From contig JANQRB010000139.1 of the NCBI GenBank assembly GCA_028284775.1, forward strand, positions 124,001 through 188,000: DNA of 64,000 nucleotides, read 5' to 3'. Numbering within the stretch: position 1 is the stretch's first letter; the number at the start of each line of letters is the position of its first letter. A program made the position numbers and the translations under genes. The DNA is from Candidatus Kapaibacterium sp. (lineage in GTDB: Bacteria; Bacteroidota; Ignavibacteria; Kapaibacteriales; UBA7675). Shown piece after piece: positions 18,162 through 28,768 of the stretch. Under the pieces are notes generated by a model. The model worked only from the letters and a program-made list of their open reading frames with translations. It was not told the origin of the DNA and ran no database searches.

Positions 18162-19238
18162 ATGAATTCGCGAATTCAATACCGACTGTTGGCACTGACG
18201 CTCGTCAGCCTTAGCCTCGTGAGCTGTGAACCTGAAGAAGTCGTCGTTGGAGGCGGCGTCAATCCCTGGCGTCTCTTTGTCAGCACCGACGACAGCCAAT
18301 CGCAAATAGCGGTTGCCGAGTTACCGTCCAACAGTATTCTGCCCGACGGCGGCGATCTGTTGAATACCGGCGGCAAAGTGACTCACATGGTAAACTTTCG
18401 CGATTTCCTTTATGTATTTACGCCCGAGCAGCATCGTATCGATGTACTTTCACTTAAAGTAGGCGATGACTTCAAGTTCGTGGAAACGCTCGATTTTTCG
18501 TCAATCGAACCGATGCTGGAGCCCTCCGACATCAGCTTCGGCAATGCGACAACGGGATATATTACCTTCAGCAATTCCTCGACCGTGATTGTGCTTGACG
18601 TCACCACTATCGGAGGTGATGCCTCGCTGTGTCGCCTCTGCGATGAACTAGAGGCCGGCCAGAATCCGGTTGCGATCACCGTACTGGAAAACCGTATGTT
18701 TGTCGCCAATCAAGGTGACAATTCCGTGACGGTCATCAACACCCCTACGGGGCTTACATCGACGATATCGGGATTGCCGGCGGCGCCGACTTTTATCGAA
18801 GCCATCCCCGGACGCGACCAAATCGCCGTTCTCAGCCTGGGCGCCGGCAAACTGGAGGGCGACAATAGAGAGCAAAGCGAGAGTATCCTTACCTTTATCA
18901 ATGCCGGTGATGAGAGTATTGTTGAATCGATTCCAATCTTTCTTACTGAGAGCACGCGCCTGTCCAACACGCCGCGCGGCCTTGTCATTACCGAGCGTGA
19001 CTATATCATGATTCCCTCGAATCACTACGTTTTACGTCTGGATCTACGCAACCTGGCCAGCAGCCCCACGCGCGTCCTTAATCTTGCGGTAAAGTCTTCC
19101 GTTTACAATTCCATTCGTGACGAAGTCATCTTCATCGACGAGGACAATCGAACAATCAGAGTGCATAGCGCTACCGGTTCGAGAATCGCGTCTTACGCCT
19201 TGCCTGCATCGCCGATTGCGACCTTAGTTCCGCGTTAA
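18162..19238 (+). CDS. Beta-propeller (YVTN-like) lipoprotein
   Basis: A 359-residue protein starting at the ATG at 18162. The longer open frame upstream overlaps the phosphorylase gene and is not used. The signal peptide ends LVSLSLVSC followed by EPEE, a lipobox with an acidic +2. The rest is beta-rich with repeats such as FVANQGDNSVTVINTPTG, as in YVTN-type seven-bladed propellers. It is probably anchored to the outer membrane or periplasmic face. Its function is not known. It precedes cheV by 24 bases on the same strand. Confidence 0.75.
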   Translation: MNSRIQYRLLALTLVSLSLVSCEPEEVVVGGGVNPWRLFVSTDDSQSQIAVAELPSNSILPDGGDLLNTGGKVTHMVNFRDFLYVFTPEQHRIDVLSLKVGDDFKFVETLDFSSIEPMLEPSDISFGNATTGYITFSNSSTVIVLDVTTIGGDASLCRLCDELEAGQNPVAITVLENRMFVANQGDNSVTVINTPTGLTSTISGLPAAPTFIEAIPGRDQIAVLSLGAGKLEGDNREQSESILTFINAGDESIVESIPIFLTESTRLSNTPRGLVITERDYIMIPSNHYVLRLDLRNLASSPTRVLNLAVKSSVYNSIRDEVIFIDEDNRTIRVHSATGSRIASYALPASPIATLVPR

Positions 19239-19262
19239 TACAAACCAACGGAGTCTGTCGAG

Positions 19263-20216
19263 ATGCAACCTACAATTGGAGAAATCGCCGAAACGCGCCT
19301 GGAAGATCTTGAAGTCATCGAATTTACGCTCTCTTACCCATCGCCGACCGGCGCGATGCAGACGCAGTCTTTCGGCATCAACGTTGCCAAAGTGCGCGAA
19401 ATCATTCGGATGCCGAATCTGACGTCACTGCCCAATTTGCCCTCGGGTGTTCGGGGTATTTTTAACCTGCGCAATCATATCATTCCCGCGGTCGACCTGG
19501 CCTTTCTTTTGTTTGATTATTCCAATGTGTCCGCTGATCGCAAAATGATCGTCTCTGAATTCAATCGGATGCAGTTTGGCTTTATCGTCAACGAGGTAGC
19601 CCGTATTCATCGTTTCGAGTGGTCGCAGGTGGAGTCGCCCGACGCCATCCAGGATTTCGATCCCGAAAACGCCTCTATTATCGGAATCATCAAAACAGAA
19701 AACCGCAATATTCTTATGGTTGACGTCGAAAAAATTATTGCCGATGTCAATCCTCAGCTGGCGATCGACGATATCAAAACCGATCAAAAACCCTTCGGCG
19801 CGGGGCTGCGAGTTATTACCGCCGACGATTCTCCTACCATTCGCAAGATGGTCTCTCACCGGCTGAAACTGGCCGGCTTCGAGATTGAGGCCTTTCGCGA
19901 TGGTCAGGAAGCGTTGAAAGCCCTCGAAGAGATTGCTGCCAAGGTGGCGAAGGGCGGCCAACTCAGTGAGCATGTAAACCTCGTGGTCACCGATGTGGAG
20001 ATGCCGCAGATGGACGGCTACACATTGACCGATCGGATACGTAAGAACCCGATACTTGCCAACCTGCCCGTTATTATTTTTTCATCCTTGATCAGTGACG
20101 ACATTTTGCACAAGGGCAAACGAGCCGGAGCAACCGCTCAGCTTACCAAACCCCAATTATCCTTGTTGCTCGATACCGTTCTTGCGGTCTTAAATTCGAC
20201 GAAAAAGGCGGCTTGA
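19263..20216 (+). CDS. cheV: Chemotaxis coupling protein CheV (CheW-REC)
   Basis: A 317-residue protein with a CheW-like domain (about 15-175; NVAKVREIIRMPNLTSLPNL and FNLRNHIIPAVDLA) and a receiver domain (about 190-315). The receiver has acidic pair DD in ITADDSPTIRKM, phospho-acceptor Asp244 in VVTDVEMPQMDGY, and the Lys of LTKPQ. CheV couples chemoreceptors to the CheA kinase and adapts the signal by its own phosphorylation. No other che genes are adjacent, so it is an outlying member of the chemotaxis set that fits the flagellar genes at the right edge. Confidence 0.93.
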   Translation: MQPTIGEIAETRLEDLEVIEFTLSYPSPTGAMQTQSFGINVAKVREIIRMPNLTSLPNLPSGVRGIFNLRNHIIPAVDLAFLLFDYSNVSADRKMIVSEFNRMQFGFIVNEVARIHRFEWSQVESPDAIQDFDPENASIIGIIKTENRNILMVDVEKIIADVNPQLAIDDIKTDQKPFGAGLRVITADDSPTIRKMVSHRLKLAGFEIEAFRDGQEALKALEEIAAKVAKGGQLSEHVNLVVTDVEMPQMDGYTLTDRIRKNPILANLPVIIFSSLISDDILHKGKRAGATAQLTKPQLSLLLDTVLAVLNSTKKAA

Positions 20217-20231
20217 CGAAGTATTGAATCA

Positions 20232-21215
20232 ATGAAATCGACCGTAAATCCAGGACAATTATTGGCACAGGCGGCTCCATTGGGTCGCCTTGTTGCTTTT
20301 CCGGACGCAAGGGATTCGCGAACGATTCTTGCTGCGAGACGTCTGGCGGATGAGGGTATCTGCCGGCCGCTGCTCATTGGAGCCGAAGACGAGATTCGTT
20401 CGCAGGCCGCAGCCGCCGGCAATCTGGTGCTTGATAATGTCGGGATCGAAGATCCCGCTCGTTCGGATCGATTCGACGAGCTGGCGGAGCACCTGTATGC
20501 CAAACGGCGACATAAGGGGTTGAGCCGCGAAGAAGCGCGACGTCTCGCGCGCAATCCACTCTTTTACGCCGGCTTGCTGCTCGATTGCGAGGCGGTCGAC
20601 GGTTGTGTCGGCGGTTCGCTCAGCACGACGCCGGACATCCTGCGCGCCGGCCTGCAGACCGTGGGCACAGCCGACGACGTCAATACCGTCAGCAGTTTTT
20701 TTCTGATGCTCTTCCCGGACAAAACATTTGCCTATGCCGACTGTGGTGTGCTGCCCAGTCCCAATGTCGATCAGCTGGCCGATATCGCAATTTGCACGGC
20801 CCGCAATTACCGCAAACTTAGCGGCAATACACCGTCCGTCGCGATGCTGTCCTTTTCCACGAAAGGCAGCGCCGATCACGAATCGATTGACAAAATGCGG
20901 GCGGCGACCGCCTTGATAAGGGAACGCGAACCCTCCTTGCTCGTCGATGGTGAATTGCAATTCGATGCGGCCACTGTTCCCTCCGTCGCACGACGCAAAG
21001 CACCTGATTCTCCTCTGGCAGGTCGGGCCAATGTCTTCATTTTCCCGGATCTCAATGCCGGCAACATCGCTTACAAAATCACGGAACGGCTGGCGGGTGC
21101 GCAGGCGATCGGCCCCAATGTGCAAGGGCTCCGCCGGCCCTACCTCGATCTGTCCCGTGGCTGTACGGCTGACGACATTGTTGTCAGCGCTGCCATCTGC
21201 GCCCTGATGAAGTAG
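20232..21215 (+). CDS. pta: Phosphate acetyltransferase
   Basis: A 327-residue enzyme of the short Pta form (no N-terminal DRTGG domain) that interconverts acetyl-CoA and acetyl phosphate. Motifs are [53 protein letters not shown]-like [39 protein letters not shown] and [14 protein letters not shown]. It starts 15 bases after cheV. No ackA lies beside it. Together with acs at 26234 it gives the cell two acetate/acetyl-CoA routes. A phosphate butyryltransferase is a less likely alternative. Confidence 0.92.
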   Translation: MKSTVNPGQLLAQAAPLGRLVAFPDARDSRTILAARRLADEGICRPLLIGAEDEIRSQAAAAGNLVLDNVGIEDPARSDRFDELAEHLYAKRRHKGLSREEARRLARNPLFYAGLLLDCEAVDGCVGGSLSTTPDILRAGLQTVGTADDVNTVSSFFLMLFPDKTFAYADCGVLPSPNVDQLADIAICTARNYRKLSGNTPSVAMLSFSTKGSADHESIDKMRAATALIREREPSLLVDGELQFDAATVPSVARRKAPDSPLAGRANVFIFPDLNAGNIAYKITERLAGAQAIGPNVQGLRRPYLDLSRGCTADDIVVSAAICALMK

Positions 21216-21465
21216 AATGCCGCGTCTGGTCGACAGCAACTATGAACGGCCGGTGTTTTGCCGTGTAGCAGCAATTGGAAGTTTCGTCCTTTAAGCCGAA
21301 TTTTGCACTATCGTCTGACGCCGCGCTTGACCCAGAGCAAGTTGTAAGTCATTAATTCCGGCTTGTACATTGTGGTCAACTCGGCGGAGGCTTAGGAGGA
21401 ACTCTGGAACGGCCTCAAGTAGTCGACGCTGCCTATTATGTGATAGAAAAGCTGCCGTTACCTGT

Positions 21466-22212
21466 ATGATATACTTTGTGTCCGACCTTCATCTCGGCTT
21501 GGGAGATCGCGAAGCAGACCGCCGGCGCGAGCGTGATTTCGTGACTTTCCTGCGGCGGATTAAAGATCACTGCGAAGCGTTATATATAGTCGGCGACCTG
21601 TTTGACTACTGGTTCGACTACCACAGCGTGATCCCCAAGGACCATTTTCGTTGCCTGGCGGCCCTGGACGATTTGCGCAGCAGCGGCGTTCCGATTCACT
21701 ATCTGATCGGCAACCATGATTTCGGACACAAGTGGTTTTTCGAGCAAGAACTGGATATTCGCATCCACCGGCAGGATCTTGCGGTAGAACACCAGGGCAA
21801 GCGTCTCTATCTGGCCCACGGCGACGGCAAAGCGCTCAATGACAGGGGCTACCTGGTGCTGCGGGCGATTTTACGCAACCGCCTGTGCCAATGGCTCTAC
21901 CGCTGGATTCATCCGGACATCGGCATCGGACTCGCGGCATCGACCTCGCGTAAGAGTCGCGGATATACCGATGCACGAGACTACGGCGACAGCGACGGAC
22001 TGCAGCTATTCGCCCGCCGCAAAATCGAAGACGAAGGGTTTGATTACGTCGTAATGGGACATCGTCACCTGCCCCTTGTTCGCCCTTTTGGTGAAGGACA
22101 TTACATCAATCTCGGCGACTGGCTTGTCCATCGTACTTTTGCCCGACTCTCCGGCGGTGAGCTCGAACTGCTCAAAGTTGATGATTTCTTGCTGGATCAG
22201 AAAGTGGCATGA
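21466..22212 (+). CDS. lpxH: UDP-2,3-diacylglucosamine diphosphatase (LpxH-like)
   Basis: A 248-residue calcineurin-type phosphoesterase starting at the ATG at 21466. The open frame continues upstream, but the family begins IYFVSDLHLG. The metal ligands are all present: DLHLG, GDLFDYWFDY, IGNHDFGH, AHGDGKALND and MGHRHLP. LpxH removes UMP from UDP-diacylglucosamine to give lipid X in lipid A synthesis, at the inner membrane. Its presence supports an LPS-bearing outer membrane. LpxH versus the related Bacteroidota LpxH2-type enzymes cannot be separated without alignment. Confidence 0.88.
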   Translation: MIYFVSDLHLGLGDREADRRRERDFVTFLRRIKDHCEALYIVGDLFDYWFDYHSVIPKDHFRCLAALDDLRSSGVPIHYLIGNHDFGHKWFFEQELDIRIHRQDLAVEHQGKRLYLAHGDGKALNDRGYLVLRAILRNRLCQWLYRWIHPDIGIGLAASTSRKSRGYTDARDYGDSDGLQLFARRKIEDEGFDYVVMGHRHLPLVRPFGEGHYINLGDWLVHRTFARLSGGELELLKVDDFLLDQKVA

Positions 22213-22250
22213 GGCCAGAGGAACGGCTGCAGCCACAGTAAAGACAGATA

Positions 22251-24560
22251 TTAATCACCGAGCACTTCCAGACGTGCGTACTTCAGCATCAGCGTCTTTT
22301 CGCCAACGCCGGCAAAACGAACACGAGCGCGCCGTTGATCTCCCGACCCGGCTACATTCAGCACTTTTCCCTCGCCGAATTTGCTGTGATGTACACGAAG
22401 GCCGGAACGCAGTCGACTGCGATTTTGCTCTTCCGGAATCTGCGAATAGGTCTGATCCTCGTCGGGCTTGATGTCGTCAAAGTAGCTTGTCTTACTCGTT
22501 GTTCCGGCGCTCGCCGTCGAAGATGGTCTGGTGGCTTGACGGCTGCCGCGCCCGCGCGACGGCCGCTCTGATGCAGCAGCTTGAGAGCGGCCCAGTTCTT
22601 CGATCTTGTCCTTGCCGATTTCGCCGAGAAAATAGGAAGGCTGCGGATAGCTGAGTTCGCCAAAGCGATACCGGCGCTGGGTATACGAAAGATACAAACG
22701 CTGTTCCGCCCGCGTGATAGCAACGTAGAAAAGACGGCGTTCTTCTTCCAGCTCTTCCGGCTCCTTTTCCGCTCGGGCCAGGGGAAACAATCCCTGCTCC
22801 ATACCAACGATAAACACAGTGGGAAATTCCAGGCCTTTGGCGCCGTGCATCGTCATCATTGTCACAATCTTGTCCTGATCCTGTGCATCCTCTGCATCGT
22901 CTATCAGGGCGACTTCCTGCAAGTAGTCCGTCAGGGTCGGTTCGGCATTTTCGCGACTGTATTCGGTAACGTGCGACAGAATGCGCTGCACGTTGTTGTA
23001 GCGATCGAACGCATCGTCGCCATGGGCTTCCTGATACATCCGCGGCAGACCGGACGCTTCAAGATAATTCTTCACCACTTCATCCATTGGCATTTCAGCA
23101 AGCGTTTCGGTAAACCTGGCAACCCAGCTAACGAAATCAAGGGCTGCCGTCCTGGCTCTCTTTTGCAGGTTGGGAACACTTTCAATGGATCGGCAGGCAT
23201 CAAAGAGCGAAAGGTCGCGGTCATTCGCATAAGCTGCAATACGCTGAAGAGAAGTCTTGCCGATTCCGCGCGCTGGCTCATTGACGACGCGCAAAAAACT
23301 TTCATTGTCGCTTGGATTGACCAGCAGCCTGAGATAGGCCAGGGCATCCTTTACTTCCTTACGCTTGTAAAAGCTCATTCCGCCGATGATGACATAGGGA
23401 ATGTTGCTGCGTCGAAAAGCATCCTCCAGGGCCTGAGACTGGGCATTGATACGATACAATACCGCAAAATCTTTGTACTTCAACCCTTTGCCGCTTATCT
23501 CGCGTTTGATGGTGTCTACAACAGCCGCTGCTTCCTCGCGATCGTCATAACAACGCCGGAGATACACCGGATCGCCCGCGTCATTGTCGGTCCAGAGCTC
23601 TTTTTTGAGCTGGCGCACATTGTGCTGGATCACATCGTTGGCCGCAGCCAGAATGGTCTTGGTGGAGCGATAATTTTGTTCCAGTCGCACGACGCTGGTG
23701 TCGGTGAAATCCTTTTCGAATTGCAGGATGTTGCGTATGTCGGCGCCGCGCCAGCGGTAGATACTCTGGGCGTCGTCGCCCACAACGCAGATGTTGCGAT
23801 GCTCTTTAGCCAGCATCTGGATCGACATATACTGGGCGTGATTCGTATCCTGATACTCATCCACCAGGATATAGTGAAACTGCCGGCTGTATCTGGCGAG
23901 GATTGCCGGATCGCTGCGCAGCAGAGCGATCATATTGAGCAGAATGTCATCAAAATCCATGGCATTGCTGCGCCGCATGCGATTGACATACTCCTTGTAG
24001 ACAAGCCCCACCTGTTGTTCGAATACCGAATCGGCCTGTCGCTGATACTCCTGCCAGGAAAGCAGACTGTTTTTTGCCTTGGAAACAGCGCCGCGAACAG
24101 CCTGCGGCGTAAAGTCCTGCTGCGAGATGCCAAGATCGGTCATAACGGCCCGGATCTGGTTGAGGCTGTCTTCGCCGTCATGGATCGAAAAGGAACGTGT
24201 GTATCCGAGCAGCTCGGCTTCGCGACGCAGGATGCGGGCAAAGATGGAGTGGAAAGTGCCCGCCCATACGCGCTGTGCCTGCTCCGCGCCAACCAGATCG
24301 GCAATACGGGCTTTCATCTCGCGGGCGGCCTTGTTGGTAAAAGTCAAGGCCAGAATGTTAGAAGCAGGCACGCCCTGCTCGATAAGATACGCCAGACGAT
24401 AGGTCAATGCTCTGGTTTTACCGCTCCCGGCGCCGGCCAGGATCAGCATGGGTCCGTCGATTTTATTACAGGCCTCGCGCTGTTTGGGATTCAGGCCGGC
24501 CAGCAGCCCCTGGCTTTTGCCTTTTCGTTCCGAACGCGATACAAGACGTACATTTTTCAT
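22251..24560 (-). CDS. UvrD/PcrA-type DNA helicase
   Basis: A 769-residue superfamily 1A helicase using ATP to unwind DNA 3' to 5' in repair and replication restart. I chose the ATG at 24560, because the longer frame runs into dapB. Motifs are Q-motif LNPKQREA, Walker A LAGAGSGKT, TFTNKAAREMK (Ia), DEYQDTN (II), VVGDDAQSIYRWRGAD (III), LEQNYRST (IV), TMHGAKGLEFP (V) and VAITRAEQ (VI). The C-terminus has the PcrA-type tail with HSKFGEGKVLNV. It lies 31 bases downstream of dapB on the same strand. Confidence 0.94.
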   Translation of the reverse strand: MKNVRLVSRSERKGKSQGLLAGLNPKQREACNKIDGPMLILAGAGSGKTRALTYRLAYLIEQGVPASNILALTFTNKAAREMKARIADLVGAEQAQRVWAGTFHSIFARILRREAELLGYTRSFSIHDGEDSLNQIRAVMTDLGISQQDFTPQAVRGAVSKAKNSLLSWQEYQRQADSVFEQQVGLVYKEYVNRMRRSNAMDFDDILLNMIALLRSDPAILARYSRQFHYILVDEYQDTNHAQYMSIQMLAKEHRNICVVGDDAQSIYRWRGADIRNILQFEKDFTDTSVVRLEQNYRSTKTILAAANDVIQHNVRQLKKELWTDNDAGDPVYLRRCYDDREEAAAVVDTIKREISGKGLKYKDFAVLYRINAQSQALEDAFRRSNIPYVIIGGMSFYKRKEVKDALAYLRLLVNPSDNESFLRVVNEPARGIGKTSLQRIAAYANDRDLSLFDACRSIESVPNLQKRARTAALDFVSWVARFTETLAEMPMDEVVKNYLEASGLPRMYQEAHGDDAFDRYNNVQRILSHVTEYSRENAEPTLTDYLQEVALIDDAEDAQDQDKIVTMMTMHGAKGLEFPTVFIVGMEQGLFPLARAEKEPEELEEERRLFYVAITRAEQRLYLSYTQRRYRFGELSYPQPSYFLGEIGKDKIEELGRSQAAASERPSRGRGSRQATRPSSTASAGTTSKTSYFDDIKPDEDQTYSQIPEEQNRSRLRSGLRVHHSKFGEGKVLNVAGSGDQRRARVRFAGVGEKTLMLKYARLEVLGD

Positions 24561-24591
24561 GGATTTATTATCGCGAGTTTGGTATGCAAGT

Positions 24592-25338
24592 CTACAATTC
24601 TTCAAAAATCCGACTGAAGTCGGCGTAATCGCTGCGGCCATCGATCCAGCGCGCAGCGCGCAAGGCTCCGGCTGCAAATCCGTTCCTGTTGCGCGCGCGG
24701 TGCGTCAGTTCCAAAGTGTCGGCCTCCGAGTCGATAAGCACGGTATGAGTACCGGGAACATCACCGCCGCGTGTGGAGCCGACGTGTAAGACTGTCGCGG
24801 CCGGCGGGCCCTGCGCCGCTTCCGTCAACAGCTCGGATTTGTCGTCGAGCTCCTGCATGAGAATCGCCGCCAGACTCAAGGCTGTTCCACTCGGACTATC
24901 GGCCTTGCGCCGATGATGAATTTCATGCATCATGACATCGTACTGATCATAACGATTGGCCAGGATGGCTGCCCGCCGTACAATGGCGAAAAACATATTC
25001 ATCCCGATAGAAAAGTTGGAACCTACCACGCAGCCGACGCCCGCCTCCAGCACAAGTTGCCGCACTTCGTCCTGCTGCGCCTGCCAGCCGGTGGTCCCGA
25101 TTACCATTGCCTTTCGATGCGCGGCAAGCAAGCGGACATTATTCACTACGGCATCCGGCAGAGAAAAATCGATCGCTACGTCAAATTCCTCCCATTGACG
25201 GCATTCGCGTAATGGACGATCCTCGTCAAAAACGGCAGCAACGCGACAGCCATAGCCGGCAGCCAATTTATCCACCAATTGCCCCATTACGCCATATCCC
25301 ACAATGGCGATTGCCGTCTCCGATGATGTCGCCGACAT
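24592..25338 (-). CDS. dapB: 4-hydroxy-tetrahydrodipicolinate reductase
   Basis: A 248-residue NAD(P)H enzyme of lysine and diaminopimelate synthesis. The N-terminus has AIVGYGVMGQLV (dinucleotide binding), the middle GTTGW, and the substrate site has EIHHRRKADSPSGTAL with the catalytic His and Lys. GDVPGTHTVL and LTHRARNRNGFAAGAL near the end are typical. It is followed by the helicase gene after 31 bases. Diaminopimelate would feed peptidoglycan along with D-alanine from alr at 42736. Confidence 0.95.
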   Translation of the reverse strand: MSATSSETAIAIVGYGVMGQLVDKLAAGYGCRVAAVFDEDRPLRECRQWEEFDVAIDFSLPDAVVNNVRLLAAHRKAMVIGTTGWQAQQDEVRQLVLEAGVGCVVGSNFSIGMNMFFAIVRRAAILANRYDQYDVMMHEIHHRRKADSPSGTALSLAAILMQELDDKSELLTEAAQGPPAATVLHVGSTRGGDVPGTHTVLIDSEADTLELTHRARNRNGFAAGALRAARWIDGRSDYADFSRIFEEL

Positions 25339-25514
25339 AGAGCTAATCTCCGCTGTTTGTCATACTACCCTTCGTTGCAGCGCCGCACTCGCCGCGCTGC
25401 AAGCTGATTTTCCGGACCTGCTTCGCCATCAGAACGCTACGGTCGCAACGAAGCAACGCTCCCGGTTTACCCATGTTCATTCCGCTCCGCGCCAGGATGA
25501 AGGACTGCAGAGAT

Positions 25515-26204
25515 TCAGCCCCCGGGGCCAGGTGATGTCGCGAGTTCCTTCAAGATACCTTCCGTGATATCAAATCGGCGGCTGCCGGCAAAATTGCTCA
25601 TAACGAGGGGGCTGTGCGTCGCAACGATGACGGTCCGCTGTTTGCCTGCCAGCTCGCCGAGTACGGTGATGACCTTTTCGGTCGTTGCATCGTCCATGTT
25701 GCCGGATGGCTCGTCGGCGATAATAACGTCGGGATCATGGATGATCGACCGCGCCAGTGCCACCAGATGTCGCTCGCCGCCGGAAAGTTGAGCGGGGAAC
25801 TTATTCCGGAGAAAAGAAATACCGACATCGGCAAGGACTTCCAGGCAGCGCTTGTCGGCGGCACGCCGTCCAAATTTTGCCGCATACAGCGGATAGATAA
25901 CATTTTCATACACTGTGCGGTTTGGCAGCAGCTTGCTGTCCTGAAAGATCAAACCCATGTTGCGTCGCAAGGCAGGATAAGCACGTCTGGCGATGGTGTC
26001 ACTGGCTTGCCCGCCTACAAATACGCGGCCTTCGCTCGGCATCAGATCGAGGTACAGCAGTCGCAGCAGCGTTGTTTTGCCGGCACCGGTCTGTCCGGTT
26101 ACCAGGAGCGTCTCACCGCTCTCGATCTTAAAGGATACGTTCCGCAATGCCGGAATACGTTCGGTCGGATAGCGGACCGTGACCGTCTCGAATGCAAAAT
26201 TCAT
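25515..26204 (-). CDS. FtsE-like ABC transporter ATPase
   Basis: A 229-residue ATPase. Walker A is [16 protein letters not shown], the Q-loop [13 protein letters not shown], the signature [15 protein letters not shown], Walker [14 protein letters not shown] and the H-loop ATHS. The QDxxLLxxxTVxENV stretch matches FtsE, the ATPase that with FtsX controls peptidoglycan hydrolases at the septum. FtsX is not adjacent, so a LolD/MacB-type lipoprotein or export ATPase remains possible. It starts 29 bases after acs ends, on the same strand. Confidence 0.8.
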   Translation of the reverse strand: MNFAFETVTVRYPTERIPALRNVSFKIESGETLLVTGQTGAGKTTLLRLLYLDLMPSEGRVFVGGQASDTIARRAYPALRRNMGLIFQDSKLLPNRTVYENVIYPLYAAKFGRRAADKRCLEVLADVGISFLRNKFPAQLSGGERHLVALARSIIHDPDVIIADEPSGNMDDATTEKVITVLGELAGKQRTVIVATHSPLVMSNFAGSRRFDITEGILKELATSPGPGG

Positions 26205-26233
26205 AGTTTGTAGCGCCGTTTGACCGGCAAATC

Positions 26234-28306
26234 CTATGCGTCGTCATCTGCCTCGCGCAGACGTTCCAGTACCGAAAAATCTTCAAGCGTCGTCGTGTCG
26301 CCCGTGATGCTGCCGCCGGCCGCAATTTCTCGCAGTAAGCGACGCATTATTTTGCCGCTGCGAGTTTTCGGCAAGGCATCGGTAAAGCGAATTTCATCGG
26401 GCCTGGCAATATGACCGATTTCGCCCCCAACGTGATTCCGCAGTGCCGAGCGTAGTTTCTCCACTGCCCTGGCCGACTGCTTAGCCTGCCCTTTGAGCGT
26501 TACAAAGGCCACGAGGGCATTGCCTTTAACATCGTCCGGTCGCGCCACGACAGCCGCTTCCGCAACTGATTGATGCGACACAAGTGCCGATTCGATTTCG
26601 GCTGTCCCGAGACGATGGCCGCTGACATTGACGACATCATCCACGCGTCCCATAATCCAGATATAGCCGTCGGCATCGCGTCGGGCGCCATCGCCGGTAA
26701 AGTAATACGCCGGGCGGCCGTCTTTTTGCGGCGGATACTCGCTCCAATATGTTTTTTTATAGCGCTGGAAGTCGCCGAAAACCGTTCGCAGCATCGAAGG
26801 CCAGGGCTGTTTCACCACCAGATAGCCGCCTTCGTTGACGTCGCAGGGACTGCCGTCACGCCGTACAACATCGGCATCGATGCCGGGCAGGGGCAGGGTA
26901 GCCGTCCCCGGCTTGAGTGGCGTTGCGCCCGGCAGCGGCGATATCATTATCGCCCCCGTTTCAGTCTGCCACCAAGTATCCACGATAGGACATCGTCCGC
27001 CGCCGATAACACGATGATACCACATCCAGGCTTCTGGATTAATCGGCTCGCCAACCGTACCCAAAAGACGCAGCGAACTAAGATCGTGGCGGCGCGGGTG
27101 CTTGTCGCCCCATTTCATAAATGCCCGGATTGCTGTCGGCGCCGTGTAAAAGATCGTGATCCGATGCCGCGCAATCATGTCCCAAAAGCGATCGGGCTCG
27201 GGGTGGTTGGGCGCTCCTTCGTACATAAACAGCGATGCGCCGTTGGCGAGCGGGCCGTAGACGATATAACTGTGCCCCGTTATCCAGCCGACATCCGCCG
27301 TGCAGAAATACAGGTCGTCCTCGCGAAGATCGAAGACCATCTTAGTAGTATAGGCCGCCTGGGTCAGATAACCGCCGGTGGTATGAAGTATTCCCTTGGG
27401 CTTGCCGGTGGACCCGCTGGTATAGAGTATAAACAAGGGGTGCTCGCTGTTCAAAGCCGGAGCGGACGCGATCGGGCTTGCATCCGCCATCAGCTCATGC
27501 CACCAATGATCACGCCGCGACTTCATTCGAACTTCGACGCCGCTTCGCCGCAGTACCACGACCTTCCTGACGGTCGCTGATTTTTTGACCGCCTCATCAA
27601 CCGCCTCTTTGAGTGCGATCGACTGACCGCGTCGGTATGCGTCGTCCTGGGTGACGACACAGACGGCTTTGGAGTCGTTGATTCTCTCCCGAAGGGCATC
27701 GGCGGAAAATCCACCGAAAACAACAGTATGGGTTGCGCCGATTCGTGCGCAGGCCAACATCGCTATTGCCGCCTCGGGCAGCATGCCCATATAAATCGCC
27801 ACCACGTCGCCGCGTTTAACACCAAGCCCCTTCAAGACATTAGCGAATTTGCATACCTGCGTGAAGAGCGCCTGGTAGGTCAGGGTACGCGTATCGCCCG
27901 GCTCACCCTCCCAGATGATCGCTGCTTTGTTACGGCGCCATCCGGCCACATGCCGGTCGAGACAGTTATGCGCGACATTAAGCTTACCGCCGACGAACCA
28001 TTTTGCGCGCGGATACTTCCATTCGCAGGTCGACCGCCACGGCGCAAACCAGTCCAGTGCGCGGGCGCGCTCTTCCCAAAATGCGTAGATGTCGGCGGCG
28101 GCTTGCTTGCGAAGAGCTTTCAATTTGCGCAGCGATGAAACATGCGCTTCATTACTAAAAGCCGGTGGCGGATGAATGAGCCGCTCTTCCTGCAGGACCG
28201 ATGATATGCTTGTATCCGTTAAACTCACCGCGTCCGGCCTTGCCTTGTCTGTCTGACTGGATTGAGATCGGACCCGGCGCTTGCCGCCATGAGAATTAGA
28301 GGCCAT
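26234..28306 (-). CDS. acs: Acetyl-CoA synthetase
   Basis: A 690-residue AMP-forming enzyme turning acetate, ATP and CoA into acetyl-CoA. Marks are P-loop-like [56 protein letters not shown] and the C-terminal [14 protein letters not shown], whose Lys is the usual acetylation site. The first 36 residues are Ser/Arg-rich and precede the normal family start ([12 protein letters not shown]), so the true start may lie a little downstream, though no better ATG was found. It forms a tandem with the ftsE-like gene. Confidence 0.94.
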   Translation of the reverse strand: MASNSHGGKRRVRSQSSQTDKARPDAVSLTDTSISSVLQEERLIHPPPAFSNEAHVSSLRKLKALRKQAAADIYAFWEERARALDWFAPWRSTCEWKYPRAKWFVGGKLNVAHNCLDRHVAGWRRNKAAIIWEGEPGDTRTLTYQALFTQVCKFANVLKGLGVKRGDVVAIYMGMLPEAAIAMLACARIGATHTVVFGGFSADALRERINDSKAVCVVTQDDAYRRGQSIALKEAVDEAVKKSATVRKVVVLRRSGVEVRMKSRRDHWWHELMADASPIASAPALNSEHPLFILYTSGSTGKPKGILHTTGGYLTQAAYTTKMVFDLREDDLYFCTADVGWITGHSYIVYGPLANGASLFMYEGAPNHPEPDRFWDMIARHRITIFYTAPTAIRAFMKWGDKHPRRHDLSSLRLLGTVGEPINPEAWMWYHRVIGGGRCPIVDTWWQTETGAIMISPLPGATPLKPGTATLPLPGIDADVVRRDGSPCDVNEGGYLVVKQPWPSMLRTVFGDFQRYKKTYWSEYPPQKDGRPAYYFTGDGARRDADGYIWIMGRVDDVVNVSGHRLGTAEIESALVSHQSVAEAAVVARPDDVKGNALVAFVTLKGQAKQSARAVEKLRSALRNHVGGEIGHIARPDEIRFTDALPKTRSGKIMRRLLREIAAGGSITGDTTTLEDFSVLERLREADDDA

Positions 28307-28768
28307 ACTTGGTTTTGCAGCGATTGTGATAAAGAGGGCTTCCGGATATAGCTACAATCCGTCAAATATGCGAAGAGCGACGCTTTATTCCAAAGTGCCC
28401 TGTGTTTTGCTCCGACAGGCAAATCAGTCTCCCCGCTGCATTTGCAAACGGACCTCTGCGGCTCCGATGCAGTACGAAGCTGCTGCCTGTGAGCTTGACT
28501 ATCTTGCTGCACTAAGACTGTGAATTTCGACTGCCCTCTGAAAAGCCGATCGCCAACATCCGTCCACGTATCCGGAATTGTGCCTGCCGGGAATCGCCTA
28601 CTAATTAACAGCGAGGTCACTGTCGCGACCGCAAAGGTGTTAACTGTACTGCGTGCACCAGATTGCGAAAAGGAATTTGAAGCCGGCACATAAAACTTAA
28701 ACATACTGGCGCCGGAGCAGGCAAATGCAAGGCGAAAGCTGGCGATTCTGCATGTTAATCGCTTCGGA
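28307..28768. other. Spacer upstream of acs
   Basis: 462 bases between the acs start and the end of the thioesterase gene, both on the - strand. The acs promoter should be here. An open frame on the - strand (28225-28704) overlaps the acs start out of frame and shows no protein family marks. Nothing else is seen. Confidence 0.5.

Noticed and set aside
20259-21239. 326-codon open frame on the - strand
   Set aside because: Antisense shadow of pta. The sense protein is clearly phosphate acetyltransferase.
22581-24617. 678-codon open frame on the + strand
   Set aside because: Fully antisense to the helicase gene, whose protein has every superfamily 1 motif. The + strand product has no family marks.
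28225-28704. 159-codon open frame on the - strand across the acs start
   Set aside because: Overlaps acs out of frame and reads like translated promoter sequence.
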